From positions 1 to 11,603 of the forward strand of contig QHUV01000097.1 in the NCBI GenBank assembly GCA_003222065.1: a stretch of 11,603 nt of DNA. The letters run 5' to 3'. This DNA is from Gemmatimonadota bacterium (GTDB lineage Bacteria; Gemmatimonadota; Gemmatimonadetes; Gemmatimonadales; Gemmatimonadaceae). The position numbers were made by a program, and so were the translations under genes. Shown one piece after another: positions 6,615-11,603 of the stretch. Position 1 is the first letter of the stretch. Each line of letters begins with the position of its first letter. Under the pieces are notes generated by a model that worked only from the letters and a program-made list of their open reading frames with translations, did not search any database and had not been told where the DNA came from.

Positions 6615-7124
6615 GTGGATCAGGAAGCAAAAGAGCCCGCCATCACGCGAGGGCAAAACGTCGTCTACCAAATGCCGCACGATTGGGCCTCCATTGCGCA
6701 CATCCTCGGTCCCGTCCTCGACCGAATCGATGACGCGACGCGCGACGTTCAGTTGCTCATCGTCTGTGCCGATGCCGAAGCGGCCGCGGGTGCCTCGGCG
6801 TCTCTCGTTCGTCTCGCCGGTGCTCGACCACTGCGCGCCATCGCGGCAACCTCGGCCCGGCGTGCCGCACGCTTGCTGCGCCTCGATGGCGCACAGGCGG
6901 TAGCAGGCGCTGCGCCCGAGCTACTAGCGCTCGTCCAGAGTTCAACGCTCAAGCTCGAGCAAATACGTTGCGTTGTTCTCGCGTGGGTGGACGAGTTGAT
7001 CGCCGGCGGCGAGGAGAGCATGCTCGAGACGCTGCGGCCTCGTGTATGTCCGGAGCGACGACAGCGAGCGCGAGACGCGCGAGCTGTTGCGCGCGCTCGG
7101 TTACTCCGAGTCGGGGAGCGATGA
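6615..7124 (+). CDS. N-terminal fragment of a degenerate DEAD-box-like protein (frameshifted)
   Basis: The first 141 residues look like the N-terminal RecA domain of a DEAD-box helicase that has lost its ATP-binding signature. Position by position: GQNVVYQMPHD (13-23) stands where AxTGxGKT should be, LLIVCADAEAA (47-57) where PTRELA should be, AVAGAAPELLALVQ (95-108) where TPGRLLDLL should be, and VVLAWVDEL (120-128) where the DEAD motif should be. After about residue 142 (near 7038) the frame degenerates into Arg-rich sequence and stops at 7124, while the natural continuation appears one frame over from 7042. GTG at 6615 is chosen, with GAGGG 4 nt upstream and a promoter about 80 nt upstream; GTG at 6570 is possible. 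In Gemmatimonadota-type genomes this appears to be one protein with the downstream fragment (inference). As it stands the gene is broken, or the sequence has an error. Confidence 0.62.
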   Translation: MDQEAKEPAITRGQNVVYQMPHDWASIAHILGPVLDRIDDATRDVQLLIVCADAEAAAGASASLVRLAGARPLRAIAATSARRAARLLRLDGAQAVAGAAPELLALVQSSTLKLEQIRCVVLAWVDELIAGGEESMLETLRPRVCPERRQRARDARAVARARLLRVGER

Positions 7125-8019
7125 GACGTGGATACGCGTCGCGCGCGCAGCCGGCCCGGATGCGGATCTTGTGATTCTGTACGACACTCCCGCCTCACGA
7201 GAGGAGCTGCGCGAGGCCGTCGGGCCCGCACCGCGGCGCGTCATTGCGCTAGCGCAGCCACGTCTGCTCGCAAGCCTACGCGTTCTCGCCGGCGGCGCGT
7301 CAGTGACGCCGTTCACACTTTCCGATGCCGGTCTGCGCGCCCGCAGTCGCGAGGAGATCGTCCGCGGTGAGCTGCGAGACACGCTGGCGTCGCGATCGTT
7401 CGCGCGTGAGCTGCTCGCGCTCGAGCCGTTGTTGGAGTGGTACGACGGTATCGAGATCGCCGCCGCGTCGTTACAGCTTCTCGAGCAGGCGCGCTTTGAG
7501 CGTGACGCGGCGCGGGCGCGCGCCGCCGAGGTACGGCCGCCCCACGCTGCGGCGGGAAACGCGAGCGGCAGCGCGACAATGACGCGGATCTTCATCAACG
7601 TCGGCGCGATGGACAACGCGCGGCCCGGCGATCTCGTCGGCGCGATCACAAACGAGGCGCACATAACGAGTGCACAGGTCGGGAAGATCGACATTCGTGA
7701 GAATCACTCCTTGGTCGAGATCGCGAGCGATGTTGCTGACAGTGTTGTCTCCAAATTGACCGGCAGCTCGATTCGAGGACGTCGTGTCGTGGCGCGCATC
7801 GATCAGGAGCGGCCCGGCCGCGCGGGACCGAGTCGTAGTGGCCGAGGACCTTCGGATCGCAGCGAGCGTGGCTCGCGTCGTGATACCGGCGTGCGCCGCG
7901 ATGTCACTCGCGATCGGAACGAGCGGGATTCGAATCAGCGTACTTCGGGCGCGCCCGAGCGGCGCGGCGACGACGAGCGCGAGAGCGATCGCACCGCACG
8001 CCCTGGAGATCAGGAGTGA
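7042..8019 (+). CDS. C-terminal fragment with DbpA-type RNA-binding domain (same broken gene)
   Basis: 325 residues from GTG 7042. It opens with [11 protein letters not shown], which resembles the first strand of a helicase C-terminal RecA domain, and continues through about residue 150 with a degenerate version of that domain. Residues 181-254 ([18 protein letters not shown] to GRRVVAR) match the DbpA RNA-binding domain (PF03880), including NVG..D...PGDLVGAI and GKIDI. The last 70 residues are a disordered tail rich in Arg, Ser, Asp and Glu, as in RNA-binding proteins. DbpA binds 23S rRNA hairpin 92 in E. coli; here the catalytic motifs are missing, so an RNA-binding or ribosome-assembly role without helicase activity is the likely reading. 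The GTG start may not be used at all: it is simply where this frame resumes. The stop overlaps the GTG of tdk. Confidence 0.7.
   Translation: MYVRSDDSERETRELLRALGYSESGSDETWIRVARAAGPDADLVILYDTPASREELREAVGPAPRRVIALAQPRLLASLRVLAGGASVTPFTLSDAGLRARSREEIVRGELRDTLASRSFARELLALEPLLEWYDGIEIAAASLQLLEQARFERDAARARAAEVRPPHAAAGNASGSATMTRIFINVGAMDNARPGDLVGAITNEAHITSAQVGKIDIRENHSLVEIASDVADSVVSKLTGSSIRGRRVVARIDQERPGRAGPSRSGRGPSDRSERGSRRDTGVRRDVTRDRNERDSNQRTSGAPERRGDDERESDRTARPGDQE
8005..8008 (+). promoter_or_regulatory. Shine-Dalgarno for tdk inside the upstream gene
   Basis: GGAG with a 7-nt spacer to GTG at 8016. It lies in the last codons of the DbpA-domain gene, whose TGA (8017-8019) overlaps the tdk start as GTGA, so the two genes are likely translated in coupling. 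Confidence 0.6.
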
Positions 8020-8630
8020 TCTCTGATCTCCACTTCAACCGGAGCGGTGGTTGGATCGAGGTAATTTGCGGCGTGATGTTCAGTGGGAAAAGTGAGGAGC
8101 TCATTCGCCGCGTTCGCCGCGCCATCATCGCGCGCCGCAAAGTGCAGATCTTCAAGTCGCATCTCGACGAGCGTTATTCGGGTATTTATCACATCTCGAG
8201 TCACGATGGCCGCACCGCCGAAGCCGTTCCCGTCGACACACCCGATCAGATCGCACGCCAGGTCGCTGACGACACTCAGGTAGTCGCCATCGACGAAGCG
8301 CAGTTTCTTGGGACGTCGGTGGTGCCACTGGTCACTTCACTCGCGGATCGCGGGGTCCGGGTCATCGTCGCCGGAACCGACACCGACTTTCGCGGCGAGC
8401 CATTTGGTGCCATGCCGCAGCTGCTCGCGATCGCCGAAGTCGTGGACAAGCTGCACGCGATCTGTGTGAAGTGCGGTAACCCGGCAAGTCGCAACCAGCG
8501 TCTCATCGCCGGTCGCCCAGCACGCTACGATTCCCCGACGATCATGGTGGGAAGCGCCGAAACGTACGAGGCGCGCTGCCGATCATGTCACTCCGTGCCG
8601 CGAAAGGATGAGGAGCAACTCGTTCTGTGA
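8016..8630 (+). CDS. tdk: Thymidine kinase, type II
   Basis: 204 residues, normal for bacterial type II thymidine kinase. The start of the conserved part is [19 protein letters not shown] with the P-loop at 19-26. AIDEAQF (91-97) contains Walker B Asp93 and the catalytic Glu94. [11 protein letters not shown] (120-130) is the conserved loop after it. The structural zinc site is Cys150-x2-Cys153 with Cys188-x2-Cys191, and [18 protein letters not shown] forms the thymidine-binding lasso. The enzyme phosphorylates thymidine to dTMP with ATP in the salvage pathway and is normally feedback-inhibited by dTTP. GTG at 8016 is supported by GGAG 7 nt upstream and by the GTGA overlap with the preceding gene. 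It probably shares the promoter at 6505-6533. It converges with folE. Confidence 0.95.
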   Translation: MISDLHFNRSGGWIEVICGVMFSGKSEELIRRVRRAIIARRKVQIFKSHLDERYSGIYHISSHDGRTAEAVPVDTPDQIARQVADDTQVVAIDEAQFLGTSVVPLVTSLADRGVRVIVAGTDTDFRGEPFGAMPQLLAIAEVVDKLHAICVKCGNPASRNQRLIAGRPARYDSPTIMVGSAETYEARCRSCHSVPRKDEEQLVL

Positions 8631-8685
8631 GCGGTAGGTTGTCGTTCACCGGCACCAAGTCACCGACGACCGATAACCTGACCGC
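8631..8685. terminator. Stem-loop between convergent tdk and folE, possible bidirectional terminator
   Basis: GCGGT-AGGTT (8631-8640) pairs with AACCT-G-ACCGC (8675-8685), with one bulged G, and an inner GTCG (8641-8644) pairs with CGAC nearby. It fills nearly all of the 65-bp gap between the two stop codons. There is no U-tract on either side, so it is not a canonical intrinsic terminator; the position is the main argument. Short ACCG-type repeats are frequent in the same stretch. Confidence 0.38.
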
Positions 8686-8695
8686 CGACCACCGA

Positions 8696-9400
8696 TTAAG
8701 GCCCGAATGCGTCGCGGCCGTGCGCCAGATAGAGGAACTCCGCCCGCGTCCGTGCGTCATCGCGGAATGAGCCGCGCACGGCACTCGTTATGGTCTTCGA
8801 GTTCTGCTTCTCCACCCCGCGCATCATCATGCAGAGGTGATACGCCTCGATCACGACGCCGACGCCTGCCGGCTCCAATACACGCTGAATGGCGCCGGCG
8901 ATTTCCTCAGTGAGCCGCCCTTGCACCTGGAGCCGGCGCGCGTAGACCTCGACTATGCGTGGCAGCTTGGAGAGGCCGACGATTCTCCCGTTCGGGATAT
9001 AGGCGACATGCGCCTTGCCGAAGAAGGGAAGCATGTGGTGCTCGCAGAGGCTGTATAGCTCGATGTCGCGCACCATCACCATGTTCCGATGTTCTTCGGC
9101 GAAGAGGGCGTCGCCCACGACGTCCTCGACACATTCGCCGTAGCCACGGGTCAGCCACTCCATCGCGTTGGCGACTCGTGAGGGCGTCTTCACAAGCCCT
9201 TCGCGCGCCGGATCTTCGCCCAACAGGGCAAGTTGCCGGCTCACGAGCGACGCGTATTCGTCGCTGACGGCCCCAGGATCCAGCTCCCAACCCTCATCGG
9301 CGCAGGGATCGGTCACCTGCTTGCCGTCCGTTGGTCGACGCTGACCCAGGGGAACCGGCGAGGGCCTTGCCCGGCGATTGTCGGTGGTGTCCTTCGTCAC
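8696..9400 (-). CDS. folE: GTP cyclohydrolase I (FolE, type IA)
   Basis: 234 residues. The catalytic zinc ligands are visible: Cys119 and His122 in LCEHHMLPF and Cys190 in [38 protein letters not shown] (131-151) and [11 protein letters not shown] (158-168) complete the signature. It converts GTP to 7,8-dihydroneopterin triphosphate, the first step of tetrahydrofolate synthesis; tetrahydrofolate also serves the glycine cleavage system represented by gcvP in this window. GTG at 9400 is chosen because GGAG (9407-9410) lies 6 nt upstream. The frame is open further, to 9553, but that part overlaps the coaE promoter and carries no similarity. The first 45 or so residues are polar and probably disordered, an extension before the family core. 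It is divergent from coaE and convergent with tdk. No good minus-strand promoter was recognised. Confidence 0.95.
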   Translation of the reverse strand: MTKDTTDNRRARPSPVPLGQRRPTDGKQVTDPCADEGWELDPGAVSDEYASLVSRQLALLGEDPAREGLVKTPSRVANAMEWLTRGYGECVEDVVGDALFAEEHRNMVMVRDIELYSLCEHHMLPFFGKAHVAYIPNGRIVGLSKLPRIVEVYARRLQVQGRLTEEIAGAIQRVLEPAGVGVVIEAYHLCMMMRGVEKQNSKTITSAVRGSFRDDARTRAEFLYLAHGRDAFGP

Positions 9401-9479
9401 ATTCGTCTCCGGGAGTTCGGGAGGTGCCCTACAGGAATCGCCCCTACGGCACGGACCGTTCCCTCTGGCGGCCGCGGCG

Positions 9480-9508
9480 TTGACGGGTGCGCTCCAAAAA
9501 CCTACCTT
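9480..9508 (+). promoter_or_regulatory. Probable promoter for coaE
   Basis: TTGACG (9480-9485) matches the -35 at five of six. After a 17-nt spacer, TACCTT (9503-9508) is a weaker -10. It lies 46 nt before the ATG of coaE. The divergent folE start is about 80 nt to the left. Confidence 0.5.
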
Positions 9509-9541
9509 GGCGCGCGAGTGGATGTGGCCAACGTGTGGTGG

Positions 9542-9547
9542 GGAGGG
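9542..9547 (+). promoter_or_regulatory. Shine-Dalgarno for coaE
   Basis: GGAGGG with a 6-nt spacer to ATG at 9554. It fixes the start against the in-frame upstream extension to 9233, which overlaps folE. Confidence 0.8.
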
Positions 9548-9553
9548 ATACAA

Positions 9554-10177
9554 ATGCTTGTGATCGGTCTAACAGGGAACATCGGCAGCGGCAAATCTAC
9601 CGTCGCCCAGCTTCTGTCCGAACGCGGGGCGACGATTATCGACGCGGACGTCCTCGCGCGTCGGGCCGTCGAATTCGGCACGCCCGCCTATGACAAGATC
9701 GTCAAGCGTTGGGGCACGTCGATCATCGGGCCCGACCGGCAACTGGAGCGTTCCGCGCTGCGTCGGACGGTCTTCAGCGATCCGAAGCAGCTGGAGGAGC
9801 TGAACGAGATCGTTCACCCCGAGGTCGAGAGCCTGCGACAGCGGTTGCTCGATGACGCACGCCAACGCGGCGACCGCGTCGTCGTCTGCGACATTCCACT
9901 GCTCTTCGAGAAGCACATGGCGCCGCGCTTCGACCGCATCATTCTCGTCGACGCCCCCCGCCCATTACGGCTCGAGCGGCTCGTGCGCGATCGGGCCCTG
10001 CGCGAGACGGAGGCCATGGATATGATCGCCGCCCAAATGCCCGCTGAGCTCAAACGCGCGGGCGCGGACTTCATCCTCGAGAACGCGGACACACTGAACT
10101 CCCTCGAGCAGCAAGTCGCCGATGTGTGGACGCAGCTCGTGCAGGAAGCGGATGCCGGGATGGCGATTAGCATCTAG
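9554..10177 (+). CDS. coaE: Dephospho-CoA kinase
   Basis: 207 residues, the usual length. [15 protein letters not shown] carries the P-loop at 8-15. IIDADVLAR (28-36) is the conserved DxD motif that binds dephospho-CoA, IVHPEV (86-91) the conserved His-Pro, DIPLLFEK (113-120) the next conserved strand, and residues 145-152 with Arg-x-x-Leu-Arg form the lid. It phosphorylates the 3'-hydroxyl of dephospho-CoA with ATP, the last step of coenzyme A synthesis, in the cytoplasm. The start has an excellent Shine-Dalgarno, and the gene has its own likely promoter upstream and a strong intrinsic terminator 47 nt after the stop, so it looks like a single-gene transcription unit. Nothing is truncated or missing. 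Confidence 0.96.
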   Translation: MLVIGLTGNIGSGKSTVAQLLSERGATIIDADVLARRAVEFGTPAYDKIVKRWGTSIIGPDRQLERSALRRTVFSDPKQLEELNEIVHPEVESLRQRLLDDARQRGDRVVVCDIPLLFEKHMAPRFDRIILVDAPRPLRLERLVRDRALRETEAMDMIAAQMPAELKRAGADFILENADTLNSLEQQVADVWTQLVQEADAGMAISI

Positions 10178-10183
10178 AGGTTG

Positions 10184-10198
10184 AACGGCGGATACCGC
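10184..10198 (-). repeat. Inverted copy of the 18-bp repeat unit
   Basis: AACGGCGGATACCGC is the exact reverse complement of 10304-10318 (15 of 15), which spans the junction of tandem copies 3 and 4. It sits 6 nt after the coaE stop, so the two inverted copies enclose the coaE terminator. Confidence 0.7.
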
Positions 10199-10223
10199 AT
10201 GAAATGCGTTACGAGTTCGGATG

Positions 10224-10252
10224 GCGGGCGCGCAGCGCCCGCTTTCCTTTTT
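10224..10252 (+). terminator. Intrinsic terminator of coaE
   Basis: A perfect 8-bp GC stem, GCGGGCGC (10224-10231) and GCGCCCGC (10235-10242), with a 3-nt GCA loop, is followed by TTTCCTTTTT (10243-10252). This is the clearest Rho-independent terminator in the window, 47 nt after the coaE stop. Confidence 0.88.
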
Positions 10253-10256
10253 CGCC

Positions 10257-10328
10257 CCGCTGTTTGCGCGGCTCCCGCTGTTTACGCGCTTCCCGCTGTT
10301 TACGCGGTATCCGCCGTTTACGCGGTAT
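10257..10328 (+). repeat. 18-bp tandem repeat, four copies
   Basis: Four direct copies without gaps start at 10257, 10275, 10293 and 10311. The consensus is CCGCTGTTTACGCGGTAT. Copies 3 and 4 differ at one position; copies 1 and 2 diverge mostly in the last four bases. A partial fifth copy begins at 10329. The unit length is divisible by three and has no stop in the frame of the gcvH fragment, which creates an Ala-Val-Tyr-Ala pattern in a probably meaningless reading frame. There are no spacers, so it is not a CRISPR array. Confidence 0.85.
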
Positions 10329-10351
10329 CCGCCCGTAAGCCCTTCCCCTCG

Positions 10352-10380
10352 TTGACAGCCCTTTCCCGTACGTCTAGACT
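10352..10380 (+). promoter_or_regulatory. Near-consensus sigma70 promoter before the gcvH fragment
   Basis: TTGACA (10352-10357), a perfect -35, is followed by a 17-nt spacer and TAGACT (10375-10380), a -10 matching at four of six. Homology to GcvH begins only 32 nt after the -10 and already in mid-protein, so the promoter appears to have lost the 5' part of its gene. Confidence 0.65.
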
Positions 10381-10411
10381 CCGCCCGACCCCTTGTGCGG
10401 TCACGACTTAC

Positions 10412-10603
10412 ACGGTCTCGGAGCTCTATGCGCCCGTCAGCGGCGAGGTCGTCGAGATCAATGACCGACTCGACAAGGAGCCTGCACTGGTCAACACCGC
10501 CCCTTACAACGACGGCTGGATGATCAAGGTCCGGCTCCGCAATCCCAACGAGAGAGACGAGCTCCTCGGCCCGTCGGAATACGCGACGCGACTGGGAGAA
10601 TAG
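10412..10603 (+). pseudogene. gcvH: C-terminal half of glycine cleavage H protein, lipoyl-lysine missing
   Basis: 63 residues beginning TVSELYAPVSGEVVEIND and continuing through PALVNTAPYNDGWMIKVRL to the end. This matches the second half of GcvH, which is about 125-130 residues when complete. In intact GcvH the lipoylated lysine directly precedes this point (V-K-T/A-x-S-E/D); here the codon before TVSEL is TAC (Tyr), and everything upstream is unrelated. No ATG, GTG or TTG lies in frame between the promoter at 10352-10380 and the homology. The frame stays open back to ATG 10199 and TTG 10181, but that route crosses the coaE terminator and the tandem repeat and encodes low-complexity sequence. 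It cannot carry lipoate as it stands. It faces the end of gcvP at a distance of 14 bp. It is either a remnant or the result of a local deletion or misassembly. Confidence 0.8.
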
Positions 10604-10617
10604 CGCAGGGCGTTGAG

Positions 10618-11603
10618 CTAGGATTCCGCCTCCGCCACGACGTCCGCGTACGCGTCTGTCGGTAGGCACGAGCACACCAGATTCCGATCACCGTAGGCGC
10701 TTTCGACGCGACCCACTGACGGCCAGAACTTGTGCAGCCGCGTCCACGGCGCCGGGAACGCTGCTCGCTCGCGGCTGTAGCCGTGCGACCACCCATCGCT
10801 GATCACTCGCGTCATCGGATGTGGTGCGTTCTTCAGCACATTGTCGCTGCGATCGGCGATGCCAAGCTCGATCTCGCGCACTTCGTCGCGAATCGCGATC
10901 AGCGCGTCGCAGAACCGGTCGACCTCCCCCTTCGACTCACTTTCCGTCGGCTCGATCATGAGTGTTCCCGCAACCGGGAACGACACCGTCGGCGCATGGA
11001 AGCCATAGTCCATGAGGCGCTTCGCGATATCCTCGACGTCCACGCCTGACGAGGCTTTCAGCGGGCGCGGATCGATGATGCACTCGTGCGCGATCAGGCC
11101 GTTCTGGCCTTTGTAGAGAACCGGATAGTGCTCCTCGAGCCGCTTCGCGATGTAGTTGGCATTGAGAATTGCCACCTTGCTCGCTCTCGTTAGGCCGTCG
11201 CTTCCCATCATGTCGATGTACATCATGGAGATCGGGAGAATGCTTGCGCTTCCCCACGGTGCGGCCGCGATCGCGCCGATGCTGTTGGATCCACCGACGT
11301 TCACGACCGGATTGCCCGGCAAAAACGGCACGAGGTGCTTCGCAACCCCGATGGGGCCCATGCCCGGCCCACCACCGCCATGGGGAATGCAGAACGTCTT
11401 GTGCAAGTTCAAGTGACAGACATCAGCGCCGATGTCGCCCGGACGCGCCAGGCCGACCATCGCGTTCATGTTCGCACCGTCGAAGTAGACCTGGCCGCCG
11501 TTCTCGTGCACGATGCGGCACACATCGCTGATCGTCGCCTCGAACACGCCGTGCGTCGACGGATACGTCACCATCAACGCGGCCAGCTTGTCGCGATTCG
11601 CTT
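10618..11603 (-). CDS. gcvP: Glycine dehydrogenase (decarboxylating), P protein, C-terminal third
   Basis: 328 residues are visible; the frame runs off the right edge, so about two thirds of the usual 950-residue protein lie outside. The visible part starts at [18 protein letters not shown]. The PLP-binding lysine is in [20 protein letters not shown] (codon at 11398-11400). [45 protein letters not shown] and PTESESK follow, ending in [10 protein letters not shown] near the C-terminus. All are family hallmarks. The P protein decarboxylates glycine and passes the aminomethyl group to the lipoyl arm of GcvH. Its natural partner in this window is only a broken gcvH on the opposite strand. The stop is TAG at 10618. 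It may be the single long P protein or the C-terminal subunit (GcvPB); that cannot be decided here. Confidence 0.95.
   Translation of the reverse strand, partial: ANRDKLAALMVTYPSTHGVFEATISDVCRIVHENGGQVYFDGANMNAMVGLARPGDIGADVCHLNLHKTFCIPHGGGGPGMGPIGVAKHLVPFLPGNPVVNVGGSNSIGAIAAAPWGSASILPISMMYIDMMGSDGLTRASKVAILNANYIAKRLEEHYPVLYKGQNGLIAHECIIDPRPLKASSGVDVEDIAKRLMDYGFHAPTVSFPVAGTLMIEPTESESKGEVDRFCDALIAIRDEVREIELGIADRSDNVLKNAPHPMTRVISDGWSHGYSRERAAFPAPWTRLHKFWPSVGRVESAYGDRNLVCSCLPTDAYADVVAEAES

Noticed and set aside
7784..8026. Possible small protein overlapping the charged tail of the DbpA-domain gene
   Set aside because: No ribosome binding site and no motif; the main frame encodes a typical disordered Arg/Ser/Asp tail.
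10257..10328. CRISPR array
   Set aside because: The copies are contiguous with an 18-bp period and no spacers, and no cas genes are present.
10181..10603. A 140-residue plus-strand frame joining low-complexity sequence to GcvH
   Set aside because: To be real it would have to be transcribed through a strong intrinsic terminator, and its first 77 codons include the repeat and the promoter. Only the last 63 residues are protein-like, so just the gcvH remnant is listed.
9965..10675. A 236-residue minus-strand open frame containing Gly-Tyr-Arg-Val-Asn repeats
   Set aside because: The repeats are just the 18-bp tandem DNA repeat read on the other strand. The rest is antisense to coaE, so no separate protein is supported.

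Overview
The window is GC-rich, densely packed chromosomal DNA from a bacterium. GTG starts are frequent, spacers are short and several start/stop pairs overlap. The gene content points towards Gemmatimonadota or a related soil phylum: a degenerate DEAD-box-like protein with a DbpA-type RNA-binding domain directly upstream of a type II thymidine kinase, and a NurA/HerA-like pair. That assignment is an inference from gene order and family recall, not a proven placement. No rRNA, tRNA, CRISPR array, insertion sequence or prophage gene is visible.

Left part (1-3731, minus strand). Five genes run leftward as a probable operon: a protein with two DUF2283-like repeats, a stand-alone Lrp/AsnC ligand-binding (RAM) domain, a family 3 SAM-dependent O-methyltransferase, a NurA-like nuclease, and a HerA-like ATPase cut by the left edge. 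The first three are 7-8 nt apart. The nuclease and ATPase overlap by 4 nt (ATGA), which suggests translational coupling and a joint DNA end-processing job.

Centre (3986-6454). A Tat-type M24 Xaa-Pro peptidase (+) and a class I/II PLP aminotransferase (-) face each other with 3 bp between their stops.

Centre-right (6500-9400). A good promoter drives a degenerate DEAD-box-like/DbpA-RBD gene that is broken by a frameshift and apparently an internal deletion near 7038. It is followed by thymidine kinase with a GTGA overlap. GTP cyclohydrolase I (folE) converges on tdk. Divergent from folE is coaE (dephospho-CoA kinase), which has its own promoter, a clear Shine-Dalgarno sequence and a strong intrinsic terminator.

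Right part (10178-11603). Between coaE and the C-terminal third of glycine decarboxylase (gcvP, -) lies an odd 430-bp stretch. It holds the terminator, an 18-bp tandem repeat with an inverted copy on the far side of the terminator, a near-consensus promoter, and immediately after that promoter only the C-terminal half of a GcvH protein, without its lipoyl-lysine.

The best candidates for something unusual are the NurA/HerA-like operon with its variant P-loop and accessory genes, and the two genes that look internally deleted (the DEAD-like gene and gcvH). I do not see a clearly new system proven by the sequence.
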